Below, in pieces: positions 30,694-36,486 of a stretch of 36,486 bases of DNA. Made by a program: the position numbers and the translations under genes. The DNA comes from Ophiostoma sp. CBS 140.51 (lineage: Eukaryota > Ascomycota > Sordariomycetes > Ophiostomatales > Ophiostomataceae). Every line of letters begins with the position of its first letter. Position 1 is the first letter of the stretch. The stretch lies in contig JANSLP010000321.1 in the NCBI GenBank assembly GCA_029298735.1, positions 1 to 36,486 on the forward strand. Reading direction: 5' to 3'. Under the pieces are notes generated by a model that saw only the letters and a program-made list of their open reading frames with translations, was not told where the DNA came from and did not search any database.

Positions 30694-30988
30694 AATGGGT
30701 TGTCCATAAGAAGAAGGGGGAAAGGACGTAATGACAGTTTTGTATAAATATGAATATCACTGATAATATTAGTTCTAATGCGAGTGGCTAACAACAATAC
30801 GTACACACTCACTGCGTGGCTTATGCCAAGAGGGATTCACGTATTGGGTTGCCAGTGTACTTTGTCTTTATTGTCTGAAATCAATTATATTTTCAAAAGC
30901 ACCGCTTCTCGCTCGCTTTTCATGTACATCTTTAAACGGTCAGGCTATTGTAGTTATAATAGCCAAACTCCCTTCCTTCGTTGCGACG

Positions 30989-33900
30989 TTACACCTCCCT
31001 CGCTCGTGGCGAGTCCACGACGACAAAGTGGCACGGCGTCCGCGAGTGCCAGATCCGCCGCTCCCGTGGGCCCAGCATCGTGTCCCGCAGCAGCGTCTCC
31101 GTGTTGGATCGAGGGCGTCTCTCTGTGCGGGCAGAACTATCCTTGGATTCTTCTGCCGGCTTCGCTAGTGTCCACAGGCGCGTCTCCTCGACCGACGCCG
31201 TCACTTCGAATTCGCCGCGGCACAGCGCCGTCACGCCCAGCCGCACTTCCGTCGTGGCCCGCGGTCCCAGCAGTGGCAGCGTTTGCTGCAGAGCGCCGTT
31301 CCAGGCAAACTTGCGCGTAAAGTCGAGGGCCACATTGAGGGGCCGGTGGCAGAGGGCGGGCATAAGCCGCAGCGTTGGGTAGAGCGGCTGGGCGGTGCGG
31401 TTGGTGACGCGGACGCGGAGCTGCACAAAGTCGTCGACTCGAACCACCCGAGTGCCGTTGCCCTTCTTTCCATTTTTCTCATTGCTCTTGGACTTCTCAA
31501 TGGCCACATCAATCCCCACCTCATCCACTTTGATGGCCTCAATCATGCGCGATGTGAGACGCATGCTACGCAGCTCGACATTGCCGCGGCGGTGGCTTTC
31601 CGAGGTTCCGGGGTACCCTGGCGGGTTGGTGTTTGTCGTCCACGTCCCGTGCAGGGCGTCCAGAATCTTTTCGCGATACCAAAACGCTTCACGGCTGGCG
31701 CGCTCCATGTCCGGCGAGATCTTGCCCGTGCTGACGACAAACTGCCTCTGGCGGGCCGGGTTGAGGGCGGGGATGGATGCGTGCGGGTCTTCAAGGTAGA
31801 TGCGTTTGAGAGGCACAATGACGCGGCTCGTGTTGCCCGGCAAAATATGCTCCGTCACTACCATGCCGTCCTCGGCGCCCAGCTCGATACGCATCTGGCT
31901 GGGCCAGGCATTGCGCAGGTCGAGCAGCAACAGGCAGTACTTGTCTTTGGTCGAGTCGGTGATCTCAGATACGTCCCCCGACACGGAAGACTCTTCACCC
32001 AGCGCCTTCCGGCAGCGGTCCCACAGTGGCTGCGGGATGCTGCCGTGCAGAGGCAGCACGTCCATCCGGGCGACTTCGATGCTGGCATTGACCGTGACGG
32101 TGAGGTGCAGCGACACCCGTCGTGTATAGAACTTGGCGGCCACCTCGACTTCGTCACCGTCCTCGCCGTCTTTCCTGTTGCTGGCCGTCCCCAGGTGTGC
32201 ATAGTCTACCTGGATCGTCCCGCTCGTGAGTCCCGGTTTGCCCAGAATCTCAAAGTCAAACGTCGCCGTCTCGCCGGGGCCAATGTAGCGTTTCTCGGCC
32301 TTTGTCGCTGTGGACGTCGACTTGAGACGCAATGCCTGCTTCTTGGCCAGAATCAGCTCGTACTCGTACAGTTCGGCGGGTGATGCGTCGCGGTTGCTGA
32401 GGGCCGACTGGATGGACGCCTGTGTCGAGTCCTGGAAGGAGAACAGCAGGAAATCAACGGGTGTGGTAGCCGACAGGTTCTTGAGTGTCACCGAAAACAC
32501 CTGCCGCTCGCCCTCTAGCACCATCACCGACGACTGCGGCAGCGTAGTCGACTCGACGACCACCATGGGCTGGGCAGAAATGACGTTGAGCGAAAGATGT
32601 TCTGCCTTCAACGGCGGACCCGTGGCCAGCTGCAGACCCGTACTTGTCGGTGAGGCGGGAGGCTGGCTCATATGCTTCTCGGTCGTTGTCGTTGTTGTTA
32701 CCGTCTTCTCCGACTGTTGGCCTTCTGGGATCGAAACGTACGACGCAAACGGCGCCATGCCAATCTGCTTAATCTTGTCCGGCCGCTCGGGCGACCAGGG
32801 CTGTGTAAAGACGGGGAACCGCCGCTCTCGACATCCCCGCACGCGCACAACAGCGCCCGTAATGTGCAGCGACCCGGCCGACTGCGGCATGCCGGACACT
32901 TTGACAATTTGTGTGCGGTAGGGCCCCAGCACAGCACTGTCTGCGTACGCCTCAAAGTCGACGCCGTCCGTCTCGATGCGGATACTCTCGATTTCGACCT
33001 CAATGTCGTATGGATTTTGGAGCGTCAGCTTGAATGTTGCCGGCTCTTGTGCCACCAGAATCTGCTCGACCACGGCCTTTTCGGACGGCTTGAGGAACGA
33101 GTTGTGGATGAAGGGGTCGACGTCCTGCGAGGTGCGTGCAGCAGCTGCTTTGCCTGGCAGCTCGCTTCGTGTGTGGGCCACAGGTTGGCAGGCTGCCGGT
33201 GCCGGCTCCAGCTTGACGCCGCGCAGCAAGAACTCGTCCCAGTACTCAGCTGCCAGGTTGTCGCCCAGGCCCAGCCGCCGCGACAGGTTGGACGTCTTGG
33301 CAATGTTGGTCACCAGCCGCACCTGTTCTTCCTTGGTGATGATGGGTGCCGCGTCGCCCCGGCGTTGGCCAGGCGCAATGCCGCTGCCGGCTGTTCTTAG
33401 GAGGTCGCTTGAGAATTTCAGGACGCCCGCAAAGTCGGGCAGGGCCTCTGAAAAGTTGATGCACGCGCGCAGCAGGTTGAGCTTGTTGCCCGCCATACCA
33501 AACAGACGCGACGTGGCTTGCTCGCGAATGCGTGCCATAATGGCTGCGTCCGAGTCGTCTGTGCTACCCTCATTACCTTCCGCTGTGGGCGAACTGGCAG
33601 TGGCGGACGGCTCAAACTCCACCACACCGTACGTCTTGAGCAGCATACCCAAAAAGGCCTCGACACCGGACTCAATATCACCCTCGGCCAGGTCCAGCGC
33701 GGCCGCACCGTTGGCATGGCCCGAGTGAGGCAGCAGGCCATTGTTCTGCGTCACCAGGCCAGCAGCCGGGTGTATACCAACCTCGGCAGCACCGCGTGTG
33801 CGCGCTTCGACGAGACCGCCAATCAGCACGGACATGAGCTCGCGCACCACCATGGCCTTTTTGCGCCGGTAGCCTAGGCGGCCCAGGACGGCAGCGATGC

Positions 33901-35709
33901 CGCTCAAGATGACGATACGGTCAATGGTCGTCAACAGCTCCGTAATGGACGACGGGAACGCGCGGAAGAGCGTCGTTGTGATTTGTGCACGGCTGGGCGT
34001 GACGGACAGGTGCGGCACAAGAGGTCCAGCGCTGCCGCCGTACTTGCCCTCGACGACCATTTCGAGGAACTGGCGGTCGAGTGCGCCGTCGGCCAAGTGC
34101 AGCGCCGTCAGGATGTTGCAGAACCGGATGGTGGCCTCGGCCAGCGGCAGCGGCGGCAGGTGCTCGCCCGAGATGCGGGTGTACAGCCCCAAAATGCGGT
34201 CCAGCATGTCCGGCAGGATATGTTGCAGGTTGCGCAACCACTTGGGCTGGTTGGGCCGGGCCTTTTCTGCAGCCGCGTCGAGCGCTTGTGCAGCTGCCTG
34301 GGCAGCCGAGCCTTTTTCGGGCGGCGGCAGGCACACGCTGGGCACCTGGAACTCAATGTTGGCCCAGGACAACAGCAGCAAGCAGACAACAATCAGCTCG
34401 AGCGCTTTGCCGTGCCACAGGTGGTCGTTGATGGACCGCGACACCGTGGCGCCCTCAATCAGTTCCTTGAGGGCGTCCGTCCAGCGTCCCGCCTGCAAAT
34501 AGAGCGAGGCCACAACAATAGTCACACGGCTCTTGCCCTTGTTGCGCCAGCGCTCGTTGAGACCACCGGGCCCAAACCCTTGCACCGAGATGCGGTCCTG
34601 GCTCTGGCTGCGGTAGCCGTCGCCCAGGTCTTGCGGCGACGTCGCGCGGTCGGGGCTCGACAAGGTACTAGCATTTTCGGCGCCACCACCGCCGCCTGCA
34701 ATGTCGTCAAAGTTGGTTGCCGGCCCAGCAAGACCACTAGCACTGCGAACGGGTGTCGAGGGCCGTCCTGGTGTCGAGCCCGTGCTTCCTGATCCAAACG
34801 GCGAGCCGTTCCTAAACGGCATGGGCATGGACATGCGCGCCTGGCTGCGGTCGGTCGAGGATACGCCACTGCCGACGGAACTAGAGCGGTGTGTAGGCAT
34901 ACTGAACTGCGAGTTGCGTCGCGAAACCACTGTGCTGCTGCCACTGCTGCCGTCATCTCCGCCACCATTGCCGTTGGGCCTGAACACGGAGCCCATCGCC
35001 TGGCCAGGGGACTCAATGTATGACATGGCGTCAAAGGACCGCGCCAGCGTGTTCATCTCGGCCAGCAGTAGCGACGACACGTCCGCCATGACGGCCTTCA
35101 TGGTTGTGCGCTTGGACTTTGAGATGGGGGGCACAGTGGCCATGCCCTCGTCGGGCATTGGAATCGGCGCATCGGGCGACGGTTCGTAGTCAAAGATGAG
35201 CACGCGGTGTACGAGCACTTTGGTATAAGTGTCGCGCAGTTCCTCGAGTTCCTGGTAGAGCGTGCGGATGTTGCGCTCTTCAATGGACCGACCGGCCGCT
35301 GATTGGCGCTTGCTGCCAAAAGCAACGTTCTTGATGGCGGCGCCGTCAGCGAGGGCGAGGATCACGAGGGGCTCACGGTAGAGGTCAAAAGGGCAAAGTG
35401 CCAGGTGGGAGGGTTGGGGGACGTGGGTGGTCAGGTCGTAGAAGATGACGCCGTCGGGGAACGCGAGAGGATTGAACATATCTGTATTGTTAGTGGGATG
35501 CCGGTAAAAGGGGAAAAGAGACGGGGGGAAGTGGACGCACTCCTGTTAGGCCTGGGGTCGGCGCTGACGTCGCGCAGCTGGACGGCATATTCGCCCTTGA
35601 GCCGGTCGAGGAACGAGGCAAAACGGTCGCGATGCACAGGGCCGACGGGCAAAACCAGGACTTTGACCTGGGCCGGCGACACGGGCAGAAAGGGGTCGGA
35701 CCGCGGCAT
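30989..35709 (-). CDS. trs120: TRAPPII subunit Trs120 (TRAPPC9-like, HypA)
   Basis: The product (1553 aa) is the large TRAPPII-specific subunit Trs120 (HypA in Aspergillus, TRAPPC9 in animals). In other fungi it works with Trs130 to activate Ypt31/32 (Rab11) GTPases at the late Golgi. Exon 1 (35541..35709) and exon 2 (30989..35481) are joined over a 59-nt intron (GTGCGT donor, CACTAACAA branch, TACAG acceptor). The junction reads DPRPNRNMFNPLAFPDGV, matching the conserved N-terminus with PVSPAQVKVLVLPVG before it and FYDLTTHVPQPSHLALCPFD after it. Residues about 225-370 form a Ser/Gly-rich insertion, likely disordered, with a basic RRNSQFS site. Later regions contain beta-sandwich segments typical of the C-terminal half (EQILVAQEPATFKLTLQNPY, VLEGERQVFSVTLKNLSATT). 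The frame is open throughout, so the gene appears intact and essential-type. The start Met (MPRSDPF) fits the family. Confidence 0.93.
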
Positions 35710-36486
35710 CGTGGCTGCCGGTGGCCGTGGGCCAGGAAGGGAGGGGGTGTTATATTGAGCGAAAGTGTGTATTGCTTTGTCGAGCAAGAGAAAGGGAGAG
35801 AAAGAAGGCAGCCTATGTCGCGGGAGGCATTTCGAGTCCGAGGCGCGCAAAGGGGGGCACGAGTACTGCGACCGTCGAGGGGGCTACAACACGCGGGGTG
35901 GGTTCGTTCGGGGATGTGAAGCTTGATTTTGAGTCGAATAAAGCTCGTAGATCAATTGGGTCGCGGAAAAACACAGCAGTCGCGTTGTGTTGAGGTATTG
36001 TCGAGGTAGACAAAGAAGTGGTGACGATGGAGGAGTGCCGTTGCAAAATGCGGTTGAAGCTTCCACACACTTGATGCACACACCGCAAGGCAACGTGGAA
36101 GGTGTCAGGGTGTGGACTTGCCTGTTCAGGGTGGCGGTGGTCCGAGCTTCTCGAGTGGGGAACGCTGGGAAAGGGTCAAAGGGCGCTGAACGATAGTGAG
36201 GAAGGAGCTGTTTCGGGAAGGCGCAGGCCAGTCTCGCTAGGATTTAGTGGGCCACCGGCGCTGGAAACTGGCCGTTTGGCCGTTGGGTTTACAAATCTAC
36301 CCCTGAAACACGCTTCAAAGTGTGGAAAGAGCAATCGTCGCAGCCTTGCTGTGATCTAACATGGAAAGAGGTTGATTACAACAAGAGGTAAGAACGATGG
36401 AAGGGTGTAAGAGAAATAACTATGAGAATACCCTGGATTTCATTGTTTGAAGAGCCTTTAAAAACTTTCAGAACAAAAATCTCGAA
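35710..36486. other. Spacer upstream of Trs120 to the window edge
   Basis: This is the 5' region of Trs120. Short open frames on both strands show no motifs. I see no tRNA or gene start that would continue past the edge. Confidence 0.4.

Noticed and set aside
31283..32383. 366-codon plus-strand open frame inside Trs120, and similar long frames at 32672-33728 and 33983-34792
   Set aside because: They are antisense shadows of the Trs120 coding frame; composition is His/Arg/Gly-rich and no family pattern is seen.

Overview
The window is nuclear DNA of a filamentous ascomycete (Pezizomycotina, most likely Sordariomycetes; I cannot name the species). The reasons are short introns of about 50-105 nt with GT...CTAAY...AG signals, monocistronic genes on both strands with long spacers, a eukaryotic tRNA with internal A and B boxes, a clear Trs120 (TRAPPII) gene, and pseudogenes whose stop codons fit repeat-induced point mutation (RIP). 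I rebuilt ten protein genes. For six of them I placed the introns by hand, checking donor, acceptor, reading phase and family motifs.

Layout. 0.5-6.2 kb: a GH78 alpha-L-rhamnosidase (minus) and a secreted GH79 beta-glucuronidase (plus, 8 exons) diverge from a shared 1.2 kb spacer. 6.2-11.5 kb: a decayed island with AT-rich spacer DNA, a broken APH-family phosphotransferase, a broken ankyrin-repeat gene, a 40-bp duplication with LTR-like surroundings, and a truncated, frameshifted copy of the 3' end of a transporter whose intact copy lies 12 kb downstream. 11.5 kb: tRNA-Thr(CGT). 12.3-18.5 kb: a TauD/TfdA-type Fe(II)/2-oxoglutarate dioxygenase, an ACS (Dal5-type) anion:cation symporter and a sugar-porter MFS transporter. 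20.3-26.3 kb: a type-B carboxylesterase, an MFS transporter with a His-rich N-terminus, and a ferric reductase. 26.7-27.8 kb: a heavily broken F-box-type gene. 28.2-35.7 kb: an 823-aa TPR-like helical protein and the large TRAPPII subunit Trs120, convergent.

How the genes may work together. The clearest functional link is the divergent promoter between the His-rich MFS transporter and the ferric reductase (23793-24530). It holds three exact matches to the GATA-type iron repressor site ATCWGATAA (SreA/Sre1/Fep1 class), which predicts iron-repressed co-expression of the pair. The second link is the GH78/GH79 pair, whose activities would act one after the other on rhamnosyl-glucuronosyl caps of arabinogalactan or gum side chains. 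A third, weaker link is the dioxygenase next to an ACS transporter, a possible uptake-and-oxidation module. The rest looks like ordinary chromosome plus relics of accessory genes.
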